Source: Brevinematales bacterium (GTDB lineage: Bacteria > Spirochaetota > Brevinematia > Brevinematales > Thermospiraceae). Taken from it: DNA of 53,135 nt. The position numbers were made by a program, and so were the translations under genes. The notes under the pieces were generated by a model. It ran no database searches and was not told the DNA's origin. It saw only the letters and a list, made by a program, of their open reading frames with translations. This document shows positions 28,663-36,510 of this stretch, piece by piece. Position 1 is the stretch's first letter, and every line of letters begins with the position of its first letter. Location of the stretch: the NCBI GenBank assembly GCA_013177995.1, contig JABLXN010000015.1, positions 1 through 53,135 on the forward strand, read 5' to 3'.

Positions 28663-31226
28663 TTTATAAACTCCCTCCTTATAGTCTGATAGGTCTCGAA
28701 ATCATTTTTAAGTTGTTTCATGGTAGGAGTACTTGCGACTTCGGTAGGATTACTGTGGGCGTTAATGTAACCACAGCATTTTTCAAAGATATCGTTGAGG
28801 GTTGTTTTGCATTTGTCAATCGCTTCACCGGAAACCCTGGCCAAATTTGTGAGAGCGATATTTTTTTGATATCTCTTAACTGTACCCTGAAATATTTCAT
28901 GCTCAACAGTTAACTCGATGGCGCTTCTCAAATACCCGTATCCCTCTGCGGCTACTTCTTCTTCAGGTCTATTTTTTGGAGAGTTATTAATTAGTTCATT
29001 TAGTCTTGATATGTATGATTTGGGGCTATTGATTTCTTCATCAGCGTCAGTAATAACACCACATAATTCGTACTGATTTTTTGTGTGGTAAAACCTGGAT
29101 TGAATATCTTTGTTATACGGCAATTTTACCTGAGCTAATAAAGAGTTAAACAAAAGAATACTATGCGTAAATATGACGGTTTGGCGTTCTTTTGATAGAG
29201 TTAGCAGTCTCTTAGCGGTTTCCTCAATGATATGGTGATCCAAACTATTTACAGGGTCGTCAAATACAACGGTAGATTTACCACCGTCTATGCTTAATTC
29301 CGTAAAAAACTCAGCAAGTGAGATTGCTTTTTGTTCTCCTTCACTTAGTATGGCTGATAGTTCATAACGCTCTTGCAAGCGTTGCTGAATGTTATTAGCT
29401 CCTTTTTTTGTACCAAAATCAATATCTACCTGAATATGGTCCTTTCTGAGATTCTTTAACTCTTCCTTAAAAGTTTGTGAAAAAGAATTCTCGATCAGTT
29501 CCTTTCTCGCTTTAGTTGTTAGGTCGCTGATAGATTTTGTATTAAAAGCCCCTTCATTTTGGGTTAATTTCTTTTTCAATGAATAATTATTTATGACTTG
29601 TAAAACAGTCTTTTTGTTTTGAGCAAATAATTTTTTGTCTTTTAGTGTATTAATCTCTTTGGCAAGCCTAACTCTTTCAGAATCGATGTCTGCAAGAAGT
29701 TTTTCCTTGGCAACAATCAATTGGTTTATTTCTTCTAACTTTTGCTGTAATGAATTGATTATAGTTTCGTAATCAACAGAAAAATCAACAGTGCCAAAGT
29801 CTTTCTTTTCAGAAGCGCGATTCAATTTTACAAGGACTTCATTATAGGTTTTAATAAATTCAGGCTGAATGGGGCGCTGATTATCATCCATTCCATACGA
29901 TGGGTGGTGTAATTGTAAGTTTTGAGGTATCTTATTAAATTCCCCTTTTAAATTTTCGAATAATTGCTTTTGCGTTTCAAGTTCTTGTCTGGTTGTGTCT
30001 CTTAGAATCTCTTTATATCTTCGAATCAATTCAATGCTGCTATAATCACTTAAAGGCTGATTACAATAAATACACTTTGCGTTTTCTAAATCAGGATAAT
30101 TAGGATCTGAGAGAGTAGATATATATTTATCCGCTGCTCTTATAAAAGATTCGAATTCTGTTTTCCCATATAATTCGATCCCTTTTTCTTTGGCTAATTC
30201 CTCAAGACTTCCATATCCTTTTTCTTCAAGAGTTTTTATTTTATTGGCGATTTTCCCGAGTTCCCGCCATTGGTCAACACCAAAAATTGTTTTCGCTTTC
30301 TCTATAGAATCTTTTATTTCTTCAAGTTCATGATTTTGGATATATAAATCGTTGATTTCTTTTTTAATAAGTTCTTTATTCGTGTTGGAATATGCTTTTT
30401 CAAGTCCTGCGAGTTTTGTTTCATCTTCCAGAGTAAAATCAGATAATTTTTCGATATCTTCGTTTGATAATTTCTCGAATTTTTGAATTATATCAAAGTA
30501 TTCTGTTCCCTCGTGGAATAAGCCAAACCACTCGTAGGTAGTTATTAAAGATTCTTTTTCTTTACTTAATAAATTGGCCAGAGCATCCAGTTCACGAGAA
30601 ACACGATCAAAAAGTGAGAAACCAAGAGGCGTTACAATAAGATTTCTGTTTGCTGATAACGAAATCGCCACGCAAGAGCTGTTATACACGGAAATATTTT
30701 TTAAGTCCTCCTGTTTCTTCCCGGGTTCCCAAGAATATGATTGAGTTGTTCCATCACAGGTGTATTCTATTTCAGCGGAAATTTTAGGGTTCTCTTTAGA
30801 ATAAATATTGGGAAGAATTTTTGTTTCCGATTCGTAACTATAACCGATATCTTTCAGAATTCTGCAAAAACCTGATTTGCCGGTTCCGTTTTCACCATAT
30901 ATCACTGTGAGGTTAGGCGAGAATTCGATTACAGATTTTGATGATAACCGGTTAAGACCCTGTATATTACCAAGTTTTTTAAGCTGGATTGATTTACCTG
31001 TAAATGCGACATTAGGTTTTGGTATTTCTATCTCTTCAACCTCATCAGGAAGACCTATGCTTTTGCGAAAATGTCGATAAACTGTATTTCGCTTCTCAAG
31101 AGGCAACGGCTCTGTGGTTTGTGATACTTCGTGAAGGAGTAATTTTGCCCAATTTCCTTTTTCTTCTGCCCATTTCCAGAGGAATTCCAATACATCTCTT
31201 TTGCTTCCAAGATGCTCTTTACTCAT
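28659..31226 (-). CDS. Rad50/SMC-like ATPase of the hsd operon, RloC-like
   Basis: The 855-residue protein has an ABC-type ATPase split by coiled coils: Walker A GENGTGKS (111-118), two coiled-coil arms (about 250-380 and 400-580), a single CxxC hook CIYC (385-388), the signature LSEGEQKAISL and Walker B TVVFDDPVNSLDH. The hook and its position between hsdR and hsdS resemble RloC, an anticodon nuclease found in type I loci. The last 100 residues have R767-x3-E771 (RSAIE) and H824, which recalls the R-E-H triad of PrrC/RloC, but the E-to-H spacing is larger than in PrrC. Nuclease activity is therefore a hypothesis. Confidence 0.7.
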   Translation of the reverse strand: MSKEHLGSKRDVLEFLWKWAEEKGNWAKLLLHEVSQTTEPLPLEKRNTVYRHFRKSIGLPDEVEEIEIPKPNVAFTGKSIQLKKLGNIQGLNRLSSKSVIEFSPNLTVIYGENGTGKSGFCRILKDIGYSYESETKILPNIYSKENPKISAEIEYTCDGTTQSYSWEPGKKQEDLKNISVYNSSCVAISLSANRNLIVTPLGFSLFDRVSRELDALANLLSKEKESLITTYEWFGLFHEGTEYFDIIQKFEKLSNEDIEKLSDFTLEDETKLAGLEKAYSNTNKELIKKEINDLYIQNHELEEIKDSIEKAKTIFGVDQWRELGKIANKIKTLEEKGYGSLEELAKEKGIELYGKTEFESFIRAADKYISTLSDPNYPDLENAKCIYCNQPLSDYSSIELIRRYKEILRDTTRQELETQKQLFENLKGEFNKIPQNLQLHHPSYGMDDNQRPIQPEFIKTYNEVLVKLNRASEKKDFGTVDFSVDYETIINSLQQKLEEINQLIVAKEKLLADIDSERVRLAKEINTLKDKKLFAQNKKTVLQVINNYSLKKKLTQNEGAFNTKSISDLTTKARKELIENSFSQTFKEELKNLRKDHIQVDIDFGTKKGANNIQQRLQERYELSAILSEGEQKAISLAEFFTELSIDGGKSTVVFDDPVNSLDHHIIEETAKRLLTLSKERQTVIFTHSILLFNSLLAQVKLPYNKDIQSRFYHTKNQYELCGVITDADEEINSPKSYISRLNELINNSPKNRPEEEVAAEGYGYLRSAIELTVEHEIFQGTVKRYQKNIALTNLARVSGEAIDKCKTTLNDIFEKCCGYINAHSNPTEVASTPTMKQLKNDFETYQTIRREFIK

Positions 31227-31228
31227 TT

Positions 31229-32410
31229 TTAATCTCCATTATATTCCACTCTCACCTCACCGCTCATTAGTTTGGGCAACAACAGGTCGCGGAGTTTTTC
31301 TAGGGTGTAGATTTGAATTTGATTTTCTCGTATTTTTTTAAATAATGGTGCTACAAAATGATTGAAGCGATCCATTATTGTGTTTTCTGGTATCAGTATT
31401 GTGATTTGTTTAATCATATTAGAATTAATTGCTGTTACTATTGATGAAGTACTTCCCAATGTATCGTATTGATAAAGCTTTAGGAATAAATACAGATATT
31501 CTAATGAAAAAGGTGTTTTTTGATTAAATTTAAAATGCGCAATTGCTTCGTTTGAAACCATGTCTTCGCTTGTTATTCCAACTCGTCCAATAGTCATTTT
31601 GAAACTGAGAACAACTGTATCTTTGGGTATGATAGGAATATTGAATTTTTCTACTGCTTCATGTGTTAAATTTTCATCTGTATCAAATATATAAACACCA
31701 TTATTGCCTAAATCTTTTATTGATATCCATTTAATACCTTTGGGATCTTCAGTAAACCATTGATATTCTTGCCTTGGAGGAGTACGCCCAATACCTATGT
31801 TTACACATTCTTCCAAGCTTTTCTCCTCCCACCCCTCCGGCAAGCCGTTTTTGCAGGGTTCCACGAACCACTGCCGAAACAGCGTCTCGGCCATGGCTTC
31901 GAGGGTTTTGTTTTGGCGGTGCAAGAGGTCTATTTTGTCGTCGAGGCTGGAGAGCACGGCGGCGATGGCCTTTTGTTCGGGGAGTGGGGGGAGTAACCAT
32001 TTGGTTTTGCTAAGAAACTTCCAATCAGCACGAGGCATTCTTGTACCACCTTCACCACTACTTGCTGTATTTACAAAATCCCAGTTCGCTAAGAAGTAAA
32101 ATAAGAAATCTTGTGAAAACCCTTCTTTAGCCCTAAAAACCCATATGTCTGTTGAGCAAATACCTGAAAATTTAGGTTTAATTACCTTTCGAAAATAAGG
32201 ACGAAGTTTTCCAAACAGAATATCATTTGCTTGAAATAGAAATTTATTGCTAATGACATCAGTTGAATTCCCTACTGAATTTAAACGTAATGTTTCTTGT
32301 TCAATATGTTCTAGTCCAATATATTTTTGTTCGTCTTTTCCGTTTGGCTTGTAGATATCTTTCACCAAAATTGCAAACTGCTCAAGCCTATACTCCCTCC
32401 ATCCCTTCAT
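31229..32410 (-). CDS. hsdS: Type I restriction enzyme specificity subunit
   Basis: From the ATG at 32410 (MKGWREYRLEQF) it has 393 residues; a longer frame starts inside a GC-rich repeat. It has two target-recognition halves, each ending in a helical conserved region: LPPLPEQKAIAAVLSSLDDKID (about 145-165) and the C-terminal IYTLEKLRDLLLPKLMSGEV. It sets the DNA target of methylation and restriction. It ends 2 bp before the ATPase gene start. Confidence 0.93.
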   Translation of the reverse strand: MKGWREYRLEQFAILVKDIYKPNGKDEQKYIGLEHIEQETLRLNSVGNSTDVISNKFLFQANDILFGKLRPYFRKVIKPKFSGICSTDIWVFRAKEGFSQDFLFYFLANWDFVNTASSGEGGTRMPRADWKFLSKTKWLLPPLPEQKAIAAVLSSLDDKIDLLHRQNKTLEAMAETLFRQWFVEPCKNGLPEGWEEKSLEECVNIGIGRTPPRQEYQWFTEDPKGIKWISIKDLGNNGVYIFDTDENLTHEAVEKFNIPIIPKDTVVLSFKMTIGRVGITSEDMVSNEAIAHFKFNQKTPFSLEYLYLFLKLYQYDTLGSTSSIVTAINSNMIKQITILIPENTIMDRFNHFVAPLFKKIRENQIQIYTLEKLRDLLLPKLMSGEVRVEYNGD

Positions 32411-32429
32411 GGCCGCACCCCCAGAAATA

Positions 32430-32541
32430 AGCGGAACGGGGGCGTTGCGGGGGTGTCCCCCGCAGAGGGGGTAGCGCAAGACCCCGCAGGGAGCCTGGCG
32501 ACCGAGGAGGCTTGCGCGAGGGGGAGACTTCCCCCTTTAAA
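32430..32541. repeat. GC-rich palindromic cassette between abi and hsdS
   Basis: It contains GCGGGGG-TGT-CCCCCGC (32447-32463), AGGAGGCTTGCGCGAGGGGG and a GGGGGAGACTTCCCCC hairpin. The composition differs sharply from the adjacent AT-richer genes. It looks like a dispersed repeat that arrived with the island and lies within the operon's transcribed region. Confidence 0.55.
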
Positions 32542-32584
32542 ACTTTTCCATAACTTTACATAAGCATTCATGGTCGATCCTCTT

Positions 32585-33613
32585 TCAAGGCCATTTGGAG
32601 AGGCCCATATCTTTGGGTTTTATTAAGGGTTGTGAACGCAGAAATTGGAGTAAGTCCGTTTGGCAGACCTGGTTTTTATGCAAAATACGCATTAGGTGAA
32701 ATATCATGGGAAGGAAACTTCCCAGGCGGTTTTTCTGGTCCGGTATAATAGGGAAGGATTCGTCTGCTTTACGGATTTTCGGATAGTTCACAAAGACTTT
32801 ATTCCAGAGCCGCATGTGATGGGCGCAGGTGTTCCGTAATTCGGTGAGGGCTTTGAGCCAGGAGACGAGAATCATATGGTCAACCGAAAAGTCTTTCGCA
32901 ATGGTTTTTTGAAGATCCGTTCGCAGTTGACTATAAAGCCAGGAAATGTTTCCTAGGGTAATCAGTTCTACCATAACCCAGGCGGGGGGAATGGGTTCCT
33001 GGTAAGTTCGGGTAAAATGCGCAACAAAGGGTTCTTTGTCATGAGCCGCGAGGGCTTTTAAAAGTATTTCCTTGAATGGTTGGGCTTGTTCAGGATAACG
33101 AAAAATGTCTGGATTTTCAAAACAAAACGGTCCATAGGCCTGGGAGAGTCTATAAGCCACAGAACAGCGCAGGGCTATTTCTATTTCGGTAGTCAACTTA
33201 AAAAAGATGAATCGAAGCTCCTGGTCAAAGCAAACAAGAGATATTAAATCGCTGAATGAAATCGGCTGGGCTAACCGATGGGTTCTCGATGGGCCTTTTA
33301 CTTCGAAATAATAAACATAACCGCTGATTTGATAGTAGTTATGGTAGCGCAGGAAATGTTCGGCTTCTTCCCGATCATAGACTTGTACACCACGGCTTTC
33401 TAGGAGAGCCACTTGTTGCTGTGGTGAACGGCTTGGCTTTGAAAAGGAGATTTTTTCAGCCATGATGCCCCCATGGCCCAGGGTATAAAAAACAACCCGC
33501 CCTGGTGCGGTATCCGAAGATATCCCGTGGCGAGTCTTATTAAGAATAATATAATTCGTAAATACCTTGTTGTCAATGTCAACAAGGGGCGGCGCGGGTT
33601 GTTCGTGATTCAT
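32585..33613 (-). CDS. Abi_2-type abortive infection protein (AbiD/AbiF-like HEPN)
   Basis: The family pattern is clear: QQQVALLESRGVQVYDREEAEHFLRYHNYYQISGYVYYF, split here at residues 65-103, and a C-terminal ELRNTCAHH in which R260 and H265 form the HEPN R-x4-H RNase motif. Start-codon choice: the ATG at 33613 overlaps the upstream stop (TAATG) and gives 342 residues; the ATG at 33463 (MAEKISF) would give the usual family start. AbiD/F proteins stop phage growth, probably by RNA cleavage. Position inside hsd suggests an accessory defence role. Confidence 0.85.
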   Translation of the reverse strand: MNHEQPAPPLVDIDNKVFTNYIILNKTRHGISSDTAPGRVVFYTLGHGGIMAEKISFSKPSRSPQQQVALLESRGVQVYDREEAEHFLRYHNYYQISGYVYYFEVKGPSRTHRLAQPISFSDLISLVCFDQELRFIFFKLTTEIEIALRCSVAYRLSQAYGPFCFENPDIFRYPEQAQPFKEILLKALAAHDKEPFVAHFTRTYQEPIPPAWVMVELITLGNISWLYSQLRTDLQKTIAKDFSVDHMILVSWLKALTELRNTCAHHMRLWNKVFVNYPKIRKADESFPIIPDQKNRLGSFLPMIFHLMRILHKNQVCQTDLLQFLRSQPLIKPKDMGLSKWP

Positions 33614-34500
33614 TAGCTATCTCCCAGTTTTACCTTGTTGAGGTTTTCCAGGATCGCCACGACCTGCATGTCCATTTTCGAGAAGGCAAACCATTTTTTC
33701 CCCAAGTCTTTGAGCGAAGCGCCGATATGGTACAGATCGGTTTCATCAATAATTAAAAACCGATCATGTGCCGCAGAAAAATCTTTGAGTATAATGGGTT
33801 CATATTGGGCGTTGAATTTTTGTACATCTGTTTTGAGTTGCTGGCTTGGATTTTTGGTCAATAGTGTAACCGTAACTCCTTTGCTTCGCTTGGCAAAAAG
33901 AGAGAGCACCGTATCATCGATATAATTATCGATCAAAATGATTGATTTTTTAGCAGATCTAATGAGATTGCTTATAAAATTCCATGCATCAAAAATCTGT
34001 CCATCATAAAAAATACCTTGTTTGGGGATTACTGTTTTTTGTTCAATAGCGTTTAAAATGGTATCCACCTTTTGGTCTGTTTCAATCTGCTTTAATTCCA
34101 GGCTGTCGAGGCGTTGAAATATTTGTGCGTTTGTTTGCAGAAAACGCCGCATAGCAACAAATGCATTCATAATTTGAATGCTAACTTGAATGGCTGTTTC
34201 ACTCCTTAAAACAGCCGATAACATAGCTACACCTTGTTCTGTAAAGGCAAAAGGAAGGTATCGTCTTCCACCCCAACTTGAGGTCACAAACTGTGATCTC
34301 AAGTTTTCCATATCCTCTTTGGTCAGTTGAAACATAAATTCGGGTGGAAAGCGTTCGATGTTTCTTTTTACAGCCTGATTCAGCACCCTGGTTTCCACAC
34401 CATATAAAACAGATAGATCCTCATCCAACATCACTTGAACATTCCGTATAGAATAAATCCGTTTTTGGATATCATCTATTTTAACAAGGTCGGTGCTCAT
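33613..34500 (-). CDS. ORF6N-domain protein with a phospholipase-D-like C-terminus
   Basis: Residues 1-120 match the ORF6N (KilA-N-like) DNA-binding domain: [49 protein letters not shown] coiled linker (125-155) leads to a PLD-like half site with H245-D-R-FLIID and preceding [18 protein letters not shown] nucleases normally use HxK; here the lysine is arginine. Proteins of this kind are common in type I loci. Its start overlaps the hsdM stop by 4 bp. Role unknown; DNA binding is likely. Confidence 0.82.
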   Translation of the reverse strand: MSTDLVKIDDIQKRIYSIRNVQVMLDEDLSVLYGVETRVLNQAVKRNIERFPPEFMFQLTKEDMENLRSQFVTSSWGGRRYLPFAFTEQGVAMLSAVLRSETAIQVSIQIMNAFVAMRRFLQTNAQIFQRLDSLELKQIETDQKVDTILNAIEQKTVIPKQGIFYDGQIFDAWNFISNLIRSAKKSIILIDNYIDDTVLSLFAKRSKGVTVTLLTKNPSQQLKTDVQKFNAQYEPIILKDFSAAHDRFLIIDETDLYHIGASLKDLGKKWFAFSKMDMQVVAILENLNKVKLGDS

Positions 34501-36065
34501 TCTAGTTTCAGCCTTTTCAGATTTTCAATGATCGCCTGATTCAGTCGTTGTTCTTCTTCCAGTTGCGCCTCGAACTCTTTTTTGAGTTGTGTAAATCGCT
34601 CGTTGAAGTCGAAGTCGTCTTCTTCGTCGGGCAGGCCCACATAGCGGCCGGGAGTGAGCACATAGTCGAGTTCGCGCACCCGTTCAATGGAGGCGGAATT
34701 GCAAAAGCCTTTGATGTCCTCGTATTTTCCGTTGGGGTTTCGCCATTCGTGATAGGTGCGGGCGATTTTTTGGATATCCTCGGTGGTGAGTACGCGGGTT
34801 CGGCGGTTAATGAGTTGGCCCATGTTGCGGGCGTCGATGAAAAGGATTTCATCGGTGCGGTTGCGGTAGCCGCCGTTAGCCTTATTACGGGACAAAAACC
34901 AGAGGCATGCGGGGATTTGGGTGTTCAAAAAGAGTTTGGCGGGCAGGTTCACAATACAATCCACAAGCCGCGCTTCGATAAGAGCTTTGCGGATTTCACC
35001 TTCGCCGGATGTTTTGGAGGTAAGTGAGCCTTTGGCCAGCACAAAGCCCGCGATACCGGAGGGGCTTAAGTGATAGATAAAGTGCTGGATCCAGGCGTAG
35101 TTGGCGTTGCCCGCGGGAGGGGCGCCGTATTTCCAGCGGCCGTCGGTGCGGAGCAGGTCACCGCCCCAATCACTGTCGTTAAACGGCGGGTTGGCAATGA
35201 CAAAATCGGCTTTCAGGTCCTTGTGGGCATCGTTGAGGAACGAGCCTTCGCTGTTCCACTTGACCTGCGAGCTATCAATACCGCGGATGGCCAGGTTCAT
35301 TTTGCACAGTCGCCAGGTGGTCTGGTTGCTTTCCTGGCCGTAAATGGAAATGTCGTTGATTTTGCCCTGATGGCTTTGCACAAATTTTTCGGACTGCACG
35401 AACATACCGCCCGAGCCACAGCAAGGGTCAAAGACGCGGCCTTTATAAGGTTCGAGCATTTCGACGAGGAGCTCAACCACACAGCGCGGGGTATAGAATT
35501 GTCCGCCTTTTTTGCCTTCCGCCAGGGCGAACTCGCCGAGGAAGTACTCAAACACATGGCCTAAAATGTCGGCGCTGCGGGCTTTGGCTTCGCCCAGGGC
35601 GATGTTGGATATAAGGTCAATGAGGCCCCCCAGGCTGGTGGGGTCCAGGTTCCCGCGGGCATAGACTTTGGGCAGCACATCTTTGAGGGAGGGGTTTTCC
35701 TTTTCGATGGCGTCCATCGCCTCGTCTATTTCTTTGCCAATGGTGGGCTGTTTTGCCCTCGACTGCAGGTATGACCAGCGGGCTTTTTCGGGGACAAAAA
35801 AAACATTTTCGGCTTTGTACTCGTCCTTATCTTCCGGGTCAGCGCCGGCATATTCGCCCTGGCCGCTTTTGAGTTTCGCGTGGAGTTCCTCAAAAGCGTC
35901 GGAGATGTATTTCAGGAATATTAAGCCCAGCACGACATGCTTGTATTCGGCGGCGTCAATATTTTTGCGGAGCTTGTCGGCGGCTTTCCAGAGTGTTACC
36001 TCGAGCCTGTCGAGAGGCTGTTTTTCGAGAGGTTCGAGGTTATTGTTTTCTTTTTTCTTTGCCAT
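34497..36065 (-). CDS. hsdM: Type I restriction enzyme methyltransferase subunit
   Basis: The 522-residue protein has an N-terminal helical domain ([20 protein letters not shown]), the SAM-binding motif [11 protein letters not shown] and the catalytic NPPF, so it is an adenine-N6 methyltransferase. Together with HsdS it methylates the host sites. The base composition is clearly more GC-rich than the other hsd-operon genes. First gene of the operon, with a 140-nt untranslated leader and a weak ribosome-binding site. Confidence 0.95.
   Translation of the reverse strand: MAKKKENNNLEPLEKQPLDRLEVTLWKAADKLRKNIDAAEYKHVVLGLIFLKYISDAFEELHAKLKSGQGEYAGADPEDKDEYKAENVFFVPEKARWSYLQSRAKQPTIGKEIDEAMDAIEKENPSLKDVLPKVYARGNLDPTSLGGLIDLISNIALGEAKARSADILGHVFEYFLGEFALAEGKKGGQFYTPRCVVELLVEMLEPYKGRVFDPCCGSGGMFVQSEKFVQSHQGKINDISIYGQESNQTTWRLCKMNLAIRGIDSSQVKWNSEGSFLNDAHKDLKADFVIANPPFNDSDWGGDLLRTDGRWKYGAPPAGNANYAWIQHFIYHLSPSGIAGFVLAKGSLTSKTSGEGEIRKALIEARLVDCIVNLPAKLFLNTQIPACLWFLSRNKANGGYRNRTDEILFIDARNMGQLINRRTRVLTTEDIQKIARTYHEWRNPNGKYEDIKGFCNSASIERVRELDYVLTPGRYVGLPDEEDDFDFNERFTQLKKEFEAQLEEEQRLNQAIIENLKRLKLE
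35999..36039. repeat. Inverted repeat in the 5' coding end of hsdM
   Basis: CCTCGAGCC (35999-36007) and GGTTCGAGG (36031-36039) match with one mismatch, with TCGAGAGG repeated between them. It encodes the [13 protein letters not shown] region of HsdM and recalls the palindrome inserted in hsdR. Confidence 0.45.
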
Positions 36066-36212
36066 ATCTTAACCCATCCATGGTCTCTCTTTTATTGTGA
36101 GACATATCACCATCGCACTCTCTCAGAGGGTCCCAATACCTTGGGGCATTACCTTTTGCAGAATGCTTTGCAAATAAGTGAAGTTACCAACTTTGATGAA
36201 GTCACCAATTTT

Positions 36213-36241
36213 ATTATAAAAAATAATTTTAAATTTGTCAA
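36213..36241 (-). promoter_or_regulatory. Consensus promoter of the hsd operon
   Basis: TTGACA (36241-36236), 17 bp, TATAAT (36218-36213), a perfect consensus. Just downstream on the minus strand TTGGTGACTTC and TTGGTAACTTC form a direct repeat (about 36183-36212) which could be an operator. Confidence 0.9.
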
Positions 36242-36266
36242 GTCAATTTTTTATTCTTCTCGCAAC

Positions 36267-36310
36267 TCAATAGAAATGTCGTCATATTTATCTCAATAGA
36301 AATGTCGTCT
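36267..36310 (+). repeat. Tandem pair CTCAATAGAAATGTCGTC at 25-bp spacing
   Basis: The 18-bp sequence occurs twice, 36267-36284 and 36292-36309; the second copy opens the right 184-bp repeat. Regularly spaced repeats at one end are typical of transposase binding sites. Confidence 0.65.
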
Positions 36311-36476
36311 TTTGGAAAGAGATAGAGAACTCTTCCCATCTGAATCACCCCAAAGGGAAGGCTTTCTCGTCATACGTATTACCTTTTTCATGGTAAATCC
36401 TTTTTTTTGGTTACCTTACGCTAAAGGCGACATTTCTATGGCGATAGAAAACGTCATTTTGAATGTGTCTTAACAA
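36293..36476 (+). repeat. 184-bp direct repeat flanking the restriction island, right copy
   Basis: It is the full-length partner of 25186-25369 in the same orientation. Inside it ATAGAAATGTCG near the left and CGACATTTCTAT near the right (36428-36439) are inverted, as in an insertion sequence remnant with its middle gone. Confidence 0.85.
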
Positions 36477-36479
36477 CAA

Positions 36480-36506
36480 AAAAGCCCCCACAAGGGGGGC
36501 TTTCTC
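36480..36506 (-). terminator. Terminator of the lacI-GH31-GH13 operon
   Basis: AAAGCCCCC-ACAA-GGGGGGCTTT followed on the minus strand by T-rich sequence, immediately after the GH13 stop at 36511. Confidence 0.88.
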
Positions 36507-36510
36507 TTTC

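Noticed and set aside
32411-32479. N-terminal extension of HsdS from 32479
   Set aside because: The extra 23 residues derive from the GC-rich repeat; MKGWREYRLEQF at 32410 is the usual HsdS start.
36267-36310. Second mini CRISPR array
   Set aside because: Only two 18-bp copies with a 7-bp spacer that form part of the flanking IS-like element; no leader and no resemblance to the repeat at 157-380.
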